Below the pieces are notes generated by a model. It ran no database searches. It was not told where the DNA came from and saw only the letters and a program-made list of their open reading frames with translations. DNA of 43,155 bases, taken from positions 1-43,155 of the forward strand of contig JAKSDI010000236.1 of NCBI GenBank assembly GCA_022360175.1. The letters run 5' to 3'. Made by a program: the position numbers and the translations under genes. Positions 1 through 9,531 of the stretch are shown in pieces (the stretch's first letter is position 1; every line of letters starts with the position of its first letter). The stretch comes from Chitinophagales bacterium. GTDB lineage: Bacteria > Bacteroidota > Bacteroidia > Chitinophagales > Saprospiraceae.

Positions 1-174
1 AAACCATTTCAATTTAATAGAATTGTTCCCTCCCTTACCCTTTTTTAGTAAAAGCGTGCTGAGTCCTACTTGCTAAAGGCATATCTTTGTGTTATTCTGT
101 TTTGTAAGTTTTTCATAGCCAAAAAACGATCAAAATAACATGAGGCTATTTTGATTGGTGTTAAAAAGTTCCGT

Positions 175-483
175 ATGAAAAAAACGCTACTGTTATTGAC
201 AATAGCACTATTGGCAATGGCGTGTAATAGTGCACGTCCGTCTTCTTCCACACCCCCTCCTCCAGTGTATAAATTCGATATTTTGCTAAAAGACCAGATA
301 ACACCTGATGGGCTGGAAACCGACTTCAAGGAGTATGGGTTAAGTGATCAGGGAAGGTCTAGCCGTTCTCAAAACAGATGGTTATTTACTTACAATGCTG
401 AAACCATTGATGGTAAAATTTTACTAGAAAAGATACGCCAACACGCTGATGTGTTAGATGTACAGATGTACCCTGTTAATTAG
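175..483 (+). CDS. Small predicted lipoprotein, function unknown
   Basis: Encodes about 102 residues. The ATG at 175 is preferred over the in-frame TTG at 151 because the protein then begins with a proper signal peptide (MKKTLLLLTIALLAMAC) ending in a lipobox-like A-M-A-C. The mature protein starts with a short Ser/Pro-rich linker, then a compact domain of about 80 residues that I do not recognise. Its fold-like pattern (a strand, a helix around 'TPDGLETDF', a C-terminal helix 'KILLEKIRQHADVLDV', a final strand) recalls small ferredoxin-like inhibitor or adaptor domains, but this is inference only. It sits 50 bases upstream of the large secreted protein on the same strand, so the two are probably co-transcribed. 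Confidence 0.75.
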   Translation: MKKTLLLLTIALLAMACNSARPSSSTPPPPVYKFDILLKDQITPDGLETDFKEYGLSDQGRSSRSQNRWLFTYNAETIDGKILLEKIRQHADVLDVQMYPVN

Positions 484-533
484 CCTACCTTGCTTGCGTA
501 AAAGCGCAGTGCTAAAATCAAAAAATCGTTAGT

Positions 534-3500
534 ATGAAGTATTTTAAATTATTCATTTTCACTTTAAGCATGTGGTGCATGCTGCCTTTAATCCCACAGG
601 CACAAAATACCGTCACCACGCATACTGAACTGGATGTTCAGGTAACTTATGCCCAGAAAATAGGCAAAACACTACCTGTAAGAGATCTGGTTCCTATGAG
701 GGCTGCTGATCCAGAAAAAAGAAAACGCGTAAAATTAAACAAACAAGCTCCTAGCAACTTTGCAGGAAGGGGCAAATACGTTTCTTCTAATCCGGATGCC
801 CTACCACAGGGCCCTGATGCTGTATGGCAACAAATGATACGTAGCCAGGGCATCGAAGTAGAACCTTTAGTAAATGTTGAAGGATTGGATTCAGGTTCTT
901 CGCCTCAAGATCCAAGCGGAGATATTGGACGCAATTTCTATGTACAAGCTATCAATGCAACCCTAATCGGTGTTTATGACCTAGATGGTGAAATGGTAAG
1001 CCAATTTACCGCCAATACCATCTGGAATAGCATCGGTTTTTCATCTGCCGGAGATCCTATTATACTATTCGATCAGGAAGCACAACGCTGGATTATCACA
1101 GAATTTCCTTCTGGCAATCAACTTTTGGTAGCAATCTCTGAAACCAGCGATCCGCTGGGTAGCTATTCTGCTTATAACTTCGGTACTCCAAGTTTTCCTG
1201 ATTATCCTAAGTACGGTATCTGGTCCAACGCTTATTCTGTAACTACTAATGAGCAAGGGCCATCCAACTTACCAAGTTACTTCATCAATAGAGAACAACT
1301 GCTGAATGAAGAGGAAACCGTGATGATACAGCGTATAGTTATTCCTGGTATTGGTAGCGGCCCTGGTTTTCAGGTAGCTACTCCTGTTGACTGGTCAGGA
1401 CTGACACCTCCGGCTGAAGAGGCTCCTATTATCCTTACACTTAATGATGATGCCTGGGGTGCTTCTGCTCAAGATCAGATTGACATCCACACTTTTGAAC
1501 TGGACTGGGACAATCCTGACAATACTACTTTGGTCACTACTAGTGTTGTTACTTCTCCTTTTGACACTCGCCCTTATTCAGCAGAAGGTTTTGGTTTTGC
1601 ATGTATTCCTCAATTAAATGGTACAGGCCTGGATGGATTGCCTGAGGTAATTATGAATCAGGTGCACTACCGAAATTTTGGCAGCCATGAAGCGATGGTT
1701 CTAAACTTCATTACGGATGTTACGGGTGATGACCTATCAGGTATCCGTTGGGTGGAGCTCCGCCGCGTACCAGGGGGAGACTGGTCATTGTATCAGGAAG
1801 GAACTTTTGCTCCTGACGATGGAAAAGATCGTTTCATGGGTGCTATTTGTATGGATGGAGCAGGCAATATTGGACTGGCTTATGCCATTTCCAGTGCAGA
1901 AACATATGCAGGCCTACGCTTTACCGGACGCCGTGCATCTGACCCACTAGGAGAAATGACAGTAGATGAATATGTAATTGTAGAAGGGCTTTCTACTCTA
2001 AATACGGGTGCTCGTTTCGGAGATTATGCTCATATGTCCGTAGATCCAGATAATGACCGTACTTTCTGGTTCACTGCTGAATACGCTGGTGCTAATGGCA
2101 ATGCTACCCGTATCGTAGCTTTCGAATTAACAAGAGATACTACTGATATTGCTCCCGTAACATTAAATAAGCCTGAAAACAACCCTGATCTGGGAGATAT
2201 GGAAGCTATTGAGATTGTTGTTCAAAACCTGGGGCTTGATACACCAAGTGTTTTTGAGGTGGGTTATATTTTTGAAGACCAGCCCGAAGTTATCGAGCCA
2301 GTAAACTTTACGCTTTATCCTGACAGTAGTTATACCCATACCTTTGCATCTACAGTAGATATGTCGGTTGTAGGGGATTACGAATTCAAGTTATTTACCA
2401 CACTGAATGGAGATCAGACTGTATTTAATGATACATTACGGGTAGTACGTTCTAAATTAGCTCGTTTTGATGCCAGTATCACCAGTATTGACGGACTAGG
2501 TGGAACCAACTGTGGAGATTTAATAAATACAGGCATTACCTTATCTAACTTTGGAGCAGAACCGCTCACTTCTGTAACTATCACTATAGAATTGAATGGT
2601 GAAGTATTTGAAACGATTGAATGGGAAGGTGAGCTATTACCAGGAGAATCTACCAACATAGGCATCATCCTTTCCGGCTTTGTGGATGGAAGCAATACAA
2701 TCATTGCAACGACCAGCAATCCTAATGGTATGGCTGATGAAATACCAGACAACGACAGTTTCACTCGACCTTTTGATGCATTAACGGATGGTGTGGCTGT
2801 TTATCTTCAATTAACAACAGATAACTATCCTGAAGAAACAACCTGGGAAGTTATCAGTGACAATGGTGATATACTATATGCCGGTGGCCCTTATAGCCAG
2901 GAAAACACTTTGATAATAGAAGAATTCTGCCTGGACCCTGAAGCCTGTTATACCTTTGCTATTTATGATTCTTATGGCGATGGTATTTGCTGTTCTTTTG
3001 GACAGGGCAACTATATATTAGTTGATGCAGATGGACAAGAATTATTGAATGGTGATGGAGATTTCAACAGCGAAGAAATCAGCGACTTCTGTGCTACTTT
3101 TATGTGTATGATGGATGCAGAGTTTTCTATTTCTCCAGAAAGTGGCCCTGGTACTGAAGATGGTGCTTTAATGATTACACCACTGAATGGTGTTGGCCCT
3201 TATCAGTACAGTATCGATGGAGGAAATACTTTCTCAGATAATAACTTCTTCGCTGGCCTGCCTGCTGGAGAATATGAAATTTTCATTGATGGTGAAAATG
3301 ATTGCGAATACACCGGTACAGTTACAATTCCTCAATGTGCGCTGGATATCTTTGCTGAAGTAACCGATGCTATGACCTCTGATACTTTAAGCGGTGTCAT
3401 TGAAGTTGGAATCATCAACGGTGCACTCCCCTACCAATTTAGTATAGATGGTGGTGTCACTTTCCAGGATGGGCCTACTTTCGAAGGCTTAGGTGCAGGC

Positions 3501-3851
3501 ATATACGATGTTGTGGTACAAGATGAATTGGGCTGTGAAGCCACGCTTCAAGTAACTGTAGGTTTAATCAACTCCACCTCTACTACACTAGTAGGCCACA
3601 AGATTGAGGTATCACCCAACCCTACTGATGGTATTTTCCGTGTCAGCATCGCAGGTTTACAACAAAGAGGGGTCTTATTACCACTGGAAATTATCAACAG
3701 CCAGGGACAAACCGTTCAGGTGAGTAATCTAACCAACTACAATGGTGTTTTCACCGGGCAATTGTCTCTTTATGCATATCCTGATGGCGTATACTACGTT
3801 CGCTTCAAAAACAAGGATTTGAAGCGAATGGTGAAGATTGTGAAGCAGTAA
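534..3851 (+). CDS. Large secreted T9SS-sorted protein with SprB-like repeats
   Basis: A protein of 1105 residues with a Sec signal peptide (about 1-23, ending in PQAQ). Residues 110-530 form a large region resembling a beta-propeller. Residues 540-745 look like two CARDB-type adhesion domains. Residues 750-860 form a Cys-rich module with the motif CYTFAIYDSYGDGICC, familiar from Bacteroidota surface proteins. Two SprB-like repeats follow (about 866-930 and 940-1010, each with 'YQ(Y/F)SIDGG.TF'). The C-terminal 80 residues are a type A T9SS sorting domain (VSPNPTDG, then PDGVYYVRF and a basic tail). It is expected to cross the outer membrane by T9SS and stay on the surface or be released. No catalytic motif is visible, so an adhesin or matrix role is the best inference. 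Confidence 0.88.
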   Translation: MKYFKLFIFTLSMWCMLPLIPQAQNTVTTHTELDVQVTYAQKIGKTLPVRDLVPMRAADPEKRKRVKLNKQAPSNFAGRGKYVSSNPDALPQGPDAVWQQMIRSQGIEVEPLVNVEGLDSGSSPQDPSGDIGRNFYVQAINATLIGVYDLDGEMVSQFTANTIWNSIGFSSAGDPIILFDQEAQRWIITEFPSGNQLLVAISETSDPLGSYSAYNFGTPSFPDYPKYGIWSNAYSVTTNEQGPSNLPSYFINREQLLNEEETVMIQRIVIPGIGSGPGFQVATPVDWSGLTPPAEEAPIILTLNDDAWGASAQDQIDIHTFELDWDNPDNTTLVTTSVVTSPFDTRPYSAEGFGFACIPQLNGTGLDGLPEVIMNQVHYRNFGSHEAMVLNFITDVTGDDLSGIRWVELRRVPGGDWSLYQEGTFAPDDGKDRFMGAICMDGAGNIGLAYAISSAETYAGLRFTGRRASDPLGEMTVDEYVIVEGLSTLNTGARFGDYAHMSVDPDNDRTFWFTAEYAGANGNATRIVAFELTRDTTDIAPVTLNKPENNPDLGDMEAIEIVVQNLGLDTPSVFEVGYIFEDQPEVIEPVNFTLYPDSSYTHTFASTVDMSVVGDYEFKLFTTLNGDQTVFNDTLRVVRSKLARFDASITSIDGLGGTNCGDLINTGITLSNFGAEPLTSVTITIELNGEVFETIEWEGELLPGESTNIGIILSGFVDGSNTIIATTSNPNGMADEIPDNDSFTRPFDALTDGVAVYLQLTTDNYPEETTWEVISDNGDILYAGGPYSQENTLIIEEFCLDPEACYTFAIYDSYGDGICCSFGQGNYILVDADGQELLNGDGDFNSEEISDFCATFMCMMDAEFSISPESGPGTEDGALMITPLNGVGPYQYSIDGGNTFSDNNFFAGLPAGEYEIFIDGENDCEYTGTVTIPQCALDIFAEVTDAMTSDTLSGVIEVGIINGALPYQFSIDGGVTFQDGPTFEGLGAGIYDVVVQDELGCEATLQVTVGLINSTSTTLVGHKIEVSPNPTDGIFRVSIAGLQQRGVLLPLEIINSQGQTVQVSNLTNYNGVFTGQLSLYAYPDGVYYVRFKNKDLKRMVKIVKQ

Positions 3852-3896
3852 GTGGATATGGAAAATAAGATGATTAGATTTAATTGATTGTCTAAT

Positions 3897-3934
3897 AAAA
3901 AACCTTCCCGGAAAGTGTTTCGGGAAGGTTTTAT
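3897..3934. terminator. Bidirectional intrinsic terminator
   Basis: A perfect stem AAAACCTTCCCG / CGGGAAGGTTTT with a 10-base loop lies 45 bases after the stop of the large secreted protein. T-rich sequence follows the stem on the + strand (TTTTATT) and on the - strand (TTTTTTATT). It therefore can stop transcription from both the + strand operon and the convergent - strand gene ending at 4028. Confidence 0.85.
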
Positions 3935-4027
3935 TGTGCAGCAGGAACTTTATCCTTCTTCAATGATAGATGATCAATAGTTTTAATAAGTGCATCGTAA
4001 AATATCCTTAATACTATCTATCAATGA

Positions 4028-4459
4028 TCAACCCCAATAAACATTTATTAAATAATCTTTCTCAATTGCTTCTTCAAGTATTGATTGCAATTCGTCAAAG
4101 TTATTCACAATTTTTGGTACATCTTTTTTTGCCTGAGATATTACACGATGAATGGGTTTTGGGTCAAATCCAAGGAAAATGACTTTATCATTTTCCAGTC
4201 TGTGCCCCACATTATTTTCAAAATCCATAGCTAAAACATAAAACAAATAGTTATGCATCATAGGTATATTATAAACTTCTCCTTTCCACGCATCTCTATT
4301 TGTAAATATCTCTTGAAATAGCTCCGTATTACGAATATAACATCCTCTACCTCTTTGAGATTTGCTTTGATCTATTTCATATAGATTACAGCTTTTCAAA
4401 AATGTAATCGCTGATTCTTCTTTATTTGTTATCTGCGAGAATTCAAGAACCACTGACAT
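4028..4459 (-). CDS. Hypothetical protein, 143 aa
   Basis: I do not recognise this family. It is a soluble, mixed alpha/beta protein without signal peptide or membrane segment. It opens with the strand MSVVLEFSQI, has a basic turn (KSQRGRGCYIR) near residue 35, and ends with an acidic helix (FDELQSILEEAIEKDY) and an aromatic C-terminus (INVYWG). The ATG at 4459 is the only good start. The gene follows the DUF3592-like gene by 80 bases on the same strand; a small hairpin (CATTCG-CAA-CGAATG, 4493-4507) lies between them. Confidence 0.65.
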   Translation of the reverse strand: MSVVLEFSQITNKEESAITFLKSCNLYEIDQSKSQRGRGCYIRNTELFQEIFTNRDAWKGEVYNIPMMHNYLFYVLAMDFENNVGHRLENDKVIFLGFDPKPIHRVISQAKKDVPKIVNNFDELQSILEEAIEKDYLINVYWG

Positions 4460-4539
4460 TTTTTTTATTTTTTAGTAAAGCTCCAGGTGTGACATTCGCA
4501 ACGAATGCTAGTTTATTCTGGCTATAAATGCTACTTATT

Positions 4540-5016
4540 CTATTCTTGTGTTTTTTGGGTTTTAAACCTTCTTATGCCCGAGTATATTAGAAGTAATCCA
4601 AATAATGATGCTACTATTCCGAGTATTAAATCGAATGAAGATTCAGCACTTTCTTTTGCTTCATTTAATCGTTCTTCTGCATCTACAGCATTGATTTCAG
4701 GATCTGATTTTAAGTACTTGACTTCCATTAAAGGGCTGGTGATGGAATTTATATCATCAAAGTAATATTCCCCTTTATAAGTTTCATTATCTATCTGAAA
4801 TGTATAGTCTACATAATTAACTGTTGCACCTTTTATAGTAACTTCAGTATAAGTGCTATCTAAAACGGCCAATGTAGTTTCTCCTTCGTTAAGTAATTGT
4901 GTATATTTTTCAATTTTCTTCTCTGTCCCTCCAAAATAATCACTCAATCCAGTGTAGCCAAAAAGTATAGCCAGTAGCCCAAAAAGAATATTTAAGACTC
5001 CTCCAATTTGTTTCAT
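4540..5016 (-). CDS. DUF3592-like membrane protein
   Basis: A protein of 158 residues with one hydrophobic segment at each end (about 5-24 and 127-147) around an extracytoplasmic beta-rich domain. The middle part, with 'VNYVDYTFQIDNETYKGEYY' and 'VKYLKSDPEINAV', matches the general pattern of DUF3592 proteins, in which a Y-x-F-x-(V/I) strand precedes a Gly-containing turn and a (V)-x-Y-x-P/D-x-x-P segment. Function is unknown for the family. The C-terminus is basic (RRFKTQKTQE), consistent with a cytoplasmic tail. Assignment is by eye. Confidence 0.65.
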   Translation of the reverse strand: MKQIGGVLNILFGLLAILFGYTGLSDYFGGTEKKIEKYTQLLNEGETTLAVLDSTYTEVTIKGATVNYVDYTFQIDNETYKGEYYFDDINSITSPLMEVKYLKSDPEINAVDAEERLNEAKESAESSFDLILGIVASLFGLLLIYSGIRRFKTQKTQE

Positions 5017-5103
5017 AAGAAATTTATGTTTAATAATTTCAAAAGAATTATAAGACTAGAACATCCTCTGTTTCTTTGAGAGAATCGCCTTTTTAGTATC
5101 AAC

Positions 5104-5817
5104 CTATTCGTTATATAATTCCAATATCTCTTCCGAGCTTAATGAGCGATCATAAATCCTCACTTCATCCATAATGCCTGAAAAAGTGCTGGACGGCAAC
5201 CTCAGTCTTGTCCCGATTAATAGAGGGTTAGGGTCATCAACTATATCACCATTCATTTCTATTGTTTTCACTAATACTCCATTTTCATATAGATGCATCA
5301 TTCCATCATCCAATACGCCTGTTATCATATACCACACATTCACCTCATATCCAGACTTTCTGGCCTGATGCAGTACTCCATCTGTTGATGTTATACTGAA
5401 AATAATATCTCCACTTCCACTCATAGATAAGCCGTATGGCCATTGATGAGGCCCATTCACCGCAGCACCTTTTCTGATGATTTGCTGAGTTTTAACCATA
5501 TCCGTTTTTACCCAGGCATTTAAGGTAAAGTTTTGATTGAGGTATAACTCCTTTGAATCCTTTACTAAAACCACATCATTAATTCCATCAAAATAATACG
5601 CTGAATTTTCATTTTGGTTTCTATCACTTGTTAGCGTAGGTCCACTCACTTCTCCATGATTACTATATTCGGTATGATCGAGCGCATTTCCATCAAAGGG
5701 ATAAAAGGCAACTAGCCCATCTTCTGTATAGGTATCTAAGCTGGTGTCATCATCTTTATTACATCCCATTACCCATAGGATTCCCAGCGCTAGTGAAAAA
5801 ATACTTAAACGTCTCAT
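5104..5817 (-). CDS. LamG/concanavalin-like lipoprotein
   Basis: A protein of 237 residues with a lipoprotein signal (MRRLSIFSLALGILWVMGC; acylated Cys19) followed by an acidic Asp-rich stretch (NKDDDTSLD), typical of Bacteroidota surface lipoproteins. From residue 33 on it is a single LamG/Laminin_G_3 domain. Diagnostic pieces are 'GLVAFYPFDGNALDHTEYSNHG', 'AYYFDGINDVV', 'FTLNAWVKTD' and the closing 'GIMDEVRIYDRSLSSEEILELYN'. Such domains bind carbohydrates or proteins and are often attached to glycoside hydrolases; here the domain stands alone. It is likely anchored in the outer membrane. Confidence 0.85.
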   Translation of the reverse strand: MRRLSIFSLALGILWVMGCNKDDDTSLDTYTEDGLVAFYPFDGNALDHTEYSNHGEVSGPTLTSDRNQNENSAYYFDGINDVVLVKDSKELYLNQNFTLNAWVKTDMVKTQQIIRKGAAVNGPHQWPYGLSMSGSGDIIFSITSTDGVLHQARKSGYEVNVWYMITGVLDDGMMHLYENGVLVKTIEMNGDIVDDPNPLLIGTRLRLPSSTFSGIMDEVRIYDRSLSSEEILELYNE

Positions 5818-6209
5818 TTAATTTTTATTTATAATTCTATTAATAGGTTGAGTGATATCTCTTTAGAGGAAAGTTTTCGTCCCTGTAAAGCACAAGCACT
5901 TTTATCCAGTCAGCGTTTAGGAGGCTGATTAAGCAGGAATAAAAGTTAAATACGGCATAATACGCCTATGGCATTATGGCTTTCTTTAAGGACTGAAGAA
6001 TCCGTACAGGAATAAAAATTAAAGCAATTTTGAAAACGGCAAGATTTGATTTTCATGCTGAATTGATTGAGTCGCGTTATAAATAATTATAGTTCTTAAG
6101 AGAGGAGCTATAATTGATTGTCATTGTTAATTCTCAAAGCTACATGATCTTTGAGAATTAACAAAATCTGGATTCTGAATTTAGCGTACTAAATTGGAGA
6201 AAAACAGTA
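5818..6209. other. Non-coding stretch with short repeats
   Basis: No gene is visible in these 392 bases. They contain a direct repeat of CAGGAATAAAA(G/A)TTAAA (about 5934-5950 and 6007-6023), a short inverted repeat CATAAT...ATTATG near 5956-5978, and the strong hairpin at 6124-6164 listed separately. No promoter that I can defend. Confidence 0.5.
6124..6164 (-). terminator. 16-bp hairpin after radical SAM gene
   Basis: A perfect 16-bp stem (TTGTTAATTCTCAAAG and its complement) with a 9-base loop lies 45 bases downstream of the radical SAM stop codon. It is AT-rich and lacks a clear T-run on the - strand, so it is a weak terminator candidate and may instead protect the transcript end. Confidence 0.5.
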
Positions 6210-7862
6210 TCATTTCGAATAATACAGAGCAACCTCTTCGTCCGTTACTTTATTTAGCGTTTCAATCTCTGCTATTCTAGGTGGGATAGATTTTCCTTTT
6301 GGAATACCTCCAAGATTATTATATAAATCCGGAGTTGGATTCACAAAATTGAAAGTTGTATCTGGTAGATTTTCTTCTATCAAACAATTATTAGCATCAT
6401 ACATACCTTTTTCCATTTCAACTAGATATGGAATATAATTCTTCATTTGCTTAACCATCTTTCTTTGAGCCCAATATCCTATAAGCCTCCTACCTACGCC
6501 ATATAAATCACCTCGAACTAAAGATTTGAATATCCTTTTCAGGGAAAAAAAACGTTTATGAGCATCAATCAAAACTTGCTGCAATTGTGACGGCTTCATC
6601 TTCTTAGGATAAATACTGACAAAGTTCAAATTATAGTATTCCAGGTTTTCTTTGGGTAATAATCTATTTGCCGGCAGACAATTGGTAGTAGGAACAAAAT
6701 TTAATGCTTCAAAAGGATATTCACATAATCCAAAGAAACTTGCGGTCATAATTCTAGTTTCGATGGCAAAATTGATTGTTGCTTCAACTGTTTCTATTGT
6801 ATCCGTTTCTCCTCCAAGCATAAATGAGCCATGAATATTTATACCATAATCATGTATTCTTTTTATGCATTGCCTCATTGCTTTTTCCGATTGTCTCTTA
6901 TTAAATTCTTTTAATGTTTGTGGGTTTATAGATTCAAATCCTACAAATACTCTGTTGACATTCGCTCGTTTCATTAAACCCAACAGTTCTTCATCTTTAC
7001 CAATGAAGTATTGGCCAAAAACGACTAACCAAAAGTTAAATTTTTCTTCGATAATTCTTTTCAATAATGCTTTGGTCCACCTTTTATTTATGAAAAAGTG
7101 ATTGTCTATAAAAAATAGTGTCAGCTTTACCCCTTTAGCTTTTTTCTGAATATCTTTCATGTTATCAATAATCCCCTCTATACCTCTCGTTCTGTATCCT
7201 TTTCCCAAGATAGCAGAACCCAGACAAAAACTACAGGCAACGGGACAACCTCTGGATGCTTGTGCTACTGCCATTGTCATTCTTCCCTTAATATAGGACG
7301 ACATTCCAACTTCTTCATAAAACGAATGGACCAGGCTCAAATCTGGAATAACCTCAATATTTTTGGGCCTCTGGCGCTTAGTATTATGAATGATTCTACC
7401 ATCTTCCCAAAAAGATAAACCAGCAATATCATGCAATGATTGATGCTGATTCTTATTTAAGAACTTTAGAAGTTCTACTATCGTTTCGTCTCCCTCTCCC
7501 CTAATGACATAGTCACTATATCTTAAGCTGTGTTCTGGCATAATGGTAGGATGCACATCTCCCATAACAATGATAGCATTAGGGTTCTTCATTTTAATCA
7601 ATGAAGCCATTGCATAAGCCCTGTTCGCGCCATATGTTAATACAGACATTGCTACTAAATCTGCCGAACAGATATATTCAATAGCAAATTTATCTATAGG
7701 CTTTACCCCCTCTGCAAACATCTTTACCTCACAACCATAATCTCGTATCAATGTAGCCATCATTACGGGACCAATTCTTGGCATGCGGAAAAAGGTAACG
7801 GTATAATCTTTTAGGAAACCTGCAAAACCAACTACAGCAACTTTTTTAATTTCATTTTTCAT
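6210..7862 (-). CDS. B12-binding-domain radical SAM protein
   Basis: About 550 residues from the ATG at 7862, preferred over an in-frame TTG at 7943 that would add 27 unrelated residues. Residues 1-135 form a Rossmann-like cobalamin-binding-type domain with the typical 'MGDVHPTIMPEHSL...DYVIRGEGDET' signature; no DxHxxG cobalamin ligand motif is visible, as in many class B family members. The radical SAM core carries C206-x3-C210-x2-C213 (RGCPVACSFC), ligating a [4Fe-4S] cluster. 'GFESINP' and 'HGSFMLGGETDT' are also typical of the fold. The C-terminal 150 residues are lipid-enzyme-like with basic helices. The substrate is unknown. It lies 127 bases downstream of a cytosolic Ntn-amidase on the same strand, suggesting a shared pathway. 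Confidence 0.88.
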   Translation of the reverse strand: MKNEIKKVAVVGFAGFLKDYTVTFFRMPRIGPVMMATLIRDYGCEVKMFAEGVKPIDKFAIEYICSADLVAMSVLTYGANRAYAMASLIKMKNPNAIIVMGDVHPTIMPEHSLRYSDYVIRGEGDETIVELLKFLNKNQHQSLHDIAGLSFWEDGRIIHNTKRQRPKNIEVIPDLSLVHSFYEEVGMSSYIKGRMTMAVAQASRGCPVACSFCLGSAILGKGYRTRGIEGIIDNMKDIQKKAKGVKLTLFFIDNHFFINKRWTKALLKRIIEEKFNFWLVVFGQYFIGKDEELLGLMKRANVNRVFVGFESINPQTLKEFNKRQSEKAMRQCIKRIHDYGINIHGSFMLGGETDTIETVEATINFAIETRIMTASFFGLCEYPFEALNFVPTTNCLPANRLLPKENLEYYNLNFVSIYPKKMKPSQLQQVLIDAHKRFFSLKRIFKSLVRGDLYGVGRRLIGYWAQRKMVKQMKNYIPYLVEMEKGMYDANNCLIEENLPDTTFNFVNPTPDLYNNLGGIPKGKSIPPRIAEIETLNKVTDEEVALYYSK

Positions 7863-7989
7863 ATCATTTGGCTTTTTGAGATTAGAAAATATGCTCAACT
7901 GCAATAAAAGTCTACTCTTAGAATTCACCTTACCGCCTATCAACTAAGATTTAAATAATACTAAATCAAATATTTATATCATAATATAC

Positions 7990-8892
7990 TTATTCCCATT
8001 TAATAACATGCTTCTCCCAGCTAGCATCATCATAGATACAGGTATATACGACACTATTCAGCAAGTCTTTTACTATTTGAATTTGTGTATATATTGGTTT
8101 CCCATCTGGCTTTGACCCCAAGTCAATGCCTTTTATCAGACTAACTGAATCTAAAATTTTCCTGGCTACAAAAATGGCATCTGCATTATTCTGAATAAAG
8201 TCATTATTAACTGAATAATTCAGCATGATGGTTGCTCTTGTAAATCGCGATGTGGACATCCAGTCACCAGGCATTCCGAACATGCCCTGACCATGGAACT
8301 GATCTCCTGAATCGGGCAGTATAGCACCTGGAAACCAATTCCTAAGGTTTGCGAAATTATTTTGGTTCTCCAGATGATAATTGAGGTTTGGATTATTGGT
8401 CAGTACTTTCGTTTTATTTTGATGTGCAACAGCAGATTTGTTTTCGTACTCTACAACAAGGCTATTACCTGTTTTATCAAATACGATATAATGATACTGC
8501 CATTTACTATCAATATTGACGGTACATAGTAATTCCTGAGCTTCCTCAATGGTTCCTGCCTGAGAAAGCACCCAGTTGACCATATCATCAGTAGAAATAG
8601 TCGGTCCTGGGTTTTTATCAGGATAACTTGCATTGGCTAAATTTCCACTTATTGAAATGCCTGCAGAATTCATCCCTTCAAACGGTATAGGATAATCAAC
8701 ATCTTGTACTACTGAATCGATCGTAAAAATACCATGAGTGGATTTCCATTCTACTCCATTGTTCAAAACAGATTTAAATAAATGCCCGACAGGGTATTGT
8801 TTAAAGTTATATTTATCAGGATGGTTATAATCAAGTGATCTTCCCGTCACACAAAAATTGTTGCTTTTAAAAGCGAGAAATGAAGTACACAT
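7990..8892 (-). CDS. Choloylglycine hydrolase-like linear amide C-N hydrolase
   Basis: A 300-residue Ntn-hydrolase of the choloylglycine hydrolase / penicillin V acylase family. Met1 must be removed to expose Cys2 (MCTSF) as nucleophile. The other active-site positions agree with bile salt hydrolases: Arg18 and Asp21 (GRSLDY), Asn in 'VLTNNP' (about 166-167), and Arg216 in 'PGDWMSTSRF'. There is no signal peptide, so unlike many Gram-negative relatives it acts in the cytoplasm. Known family substrates are conjugated bile salts, penicillin V and N-acyl homoserine lactones; the sequence does not tell which applies. It is upstream of the radical SAM gene and may form an operon with it. Confidence 0.87.
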   Translation of the reverse strand: MCTSFLAFKSNNFCVTGRSLDYNHPDKYNFKQYPVGHLFKSVLNNGVEWKSTHGIFTIDSVVQDVDYPIPFEGMNSAGISISGNLANASYPDKNPGPTISTDDMVNWVLSQAGTIEEAQELLCTVNIDSKWQYHYIVFDKTGNSLVVEYENKSAVAHQNKTKVLTNNPNLNYHLENQNNFANLRNWFPGAILPDSGDQFHGQGMFGMPGDWMSTSRFTRATIMLNYSVNNDFIQNNADAIFVARKILDSVSLIKGIDLGSKPDGKPIYTQIQIVKDLLNSVVYTCIYDDASWEKHVIKWE

Positions 8893-9531
8893 GAATAGTT
8901 GTTATTTGTAGGATGAATGCTTCCCAAATCAAGTTCAGGACAGATTATTTAGCTTGCTCCTCCGCTAACGTTTTCTCTGGAGAAATAGCTATGGCAAAAG
9001 ACTCGACTGTACATGGAAAGCTAAAATAGGCAGCCTATCCGCAATGCGGTTCATTCGCTCAAAAGCCTTCAAGGCTTTTGCTCTGCGAGTTCACTCTCTC
9101 ATACCTGAAAACCAGTTTACAGATACTGATGGGTCATTTGAAATAGTTATTGTTACCATATTGAGTATTTATTTACATTAATGATCTACAACTATGCTTA
9201 TGTAGCTTCATCGCATGTATACCAACTGCTCTCTACAGTCACCACGATATATTAAACACTGGATTACAATAACTTGTAGATTCTCTTATTAATCTACTTA
9301 CAAATACTATTATTAAAAGTCAAGCACACTTCTAAGATACCCTAATTATTTCAACATTGCAAGCCCCGGCAATGTCAGCTTTCACCAGTAACTACAATGA
9401 CAATTATTACATTGCCAAGGGGTGACTATAATCTTTTTTATAAATAGTTATTCCATAAATGTTCCCTATCTGAATCGATACTCCTAATATCAATTCTAAC
9501 TTCATTCATCTTGTTCGTTGTCATATCATAA
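8893..9531. other. Long non-coding region with several hairpins
   Basis: No coding frame is visible in 639 bases. It holds several stem-loops: CAAAAGCC-TTCAA-GGCTTTTG (9060-9080), GTAGATT-8 nt-AATCTAC (9276-9297), ACATTGC-8 nt-GCAATGT (9354-9375) and an imperfect one around 9383-9424. The 9000-9110 part is more GC-rich than its surroundings. The region lies between the AraC gene end and the amidase start, so a long 5' leader of the amidase transcript is possible, but I recognise no known riboswitch. Confidence 0.45.

Noticed and set aside
534-3851. A peptidase or glycosidase domain in the large T9SS protein
   Set aside because: No catalytic motif could be found in the propeller-like or CARDB-like parts.
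6210-8892. A RiPP cluster built on the radical SAM gene
   Set aside because: No short precursor peptide ORF, no SPASM domain and no peptide transporter are next to it.
8893-9531. A known riboswitch before the amidase
   Set aside because: The stem-loops do not match a cobalamin, SAM, TPP or other class I can recognise by conserved bases.
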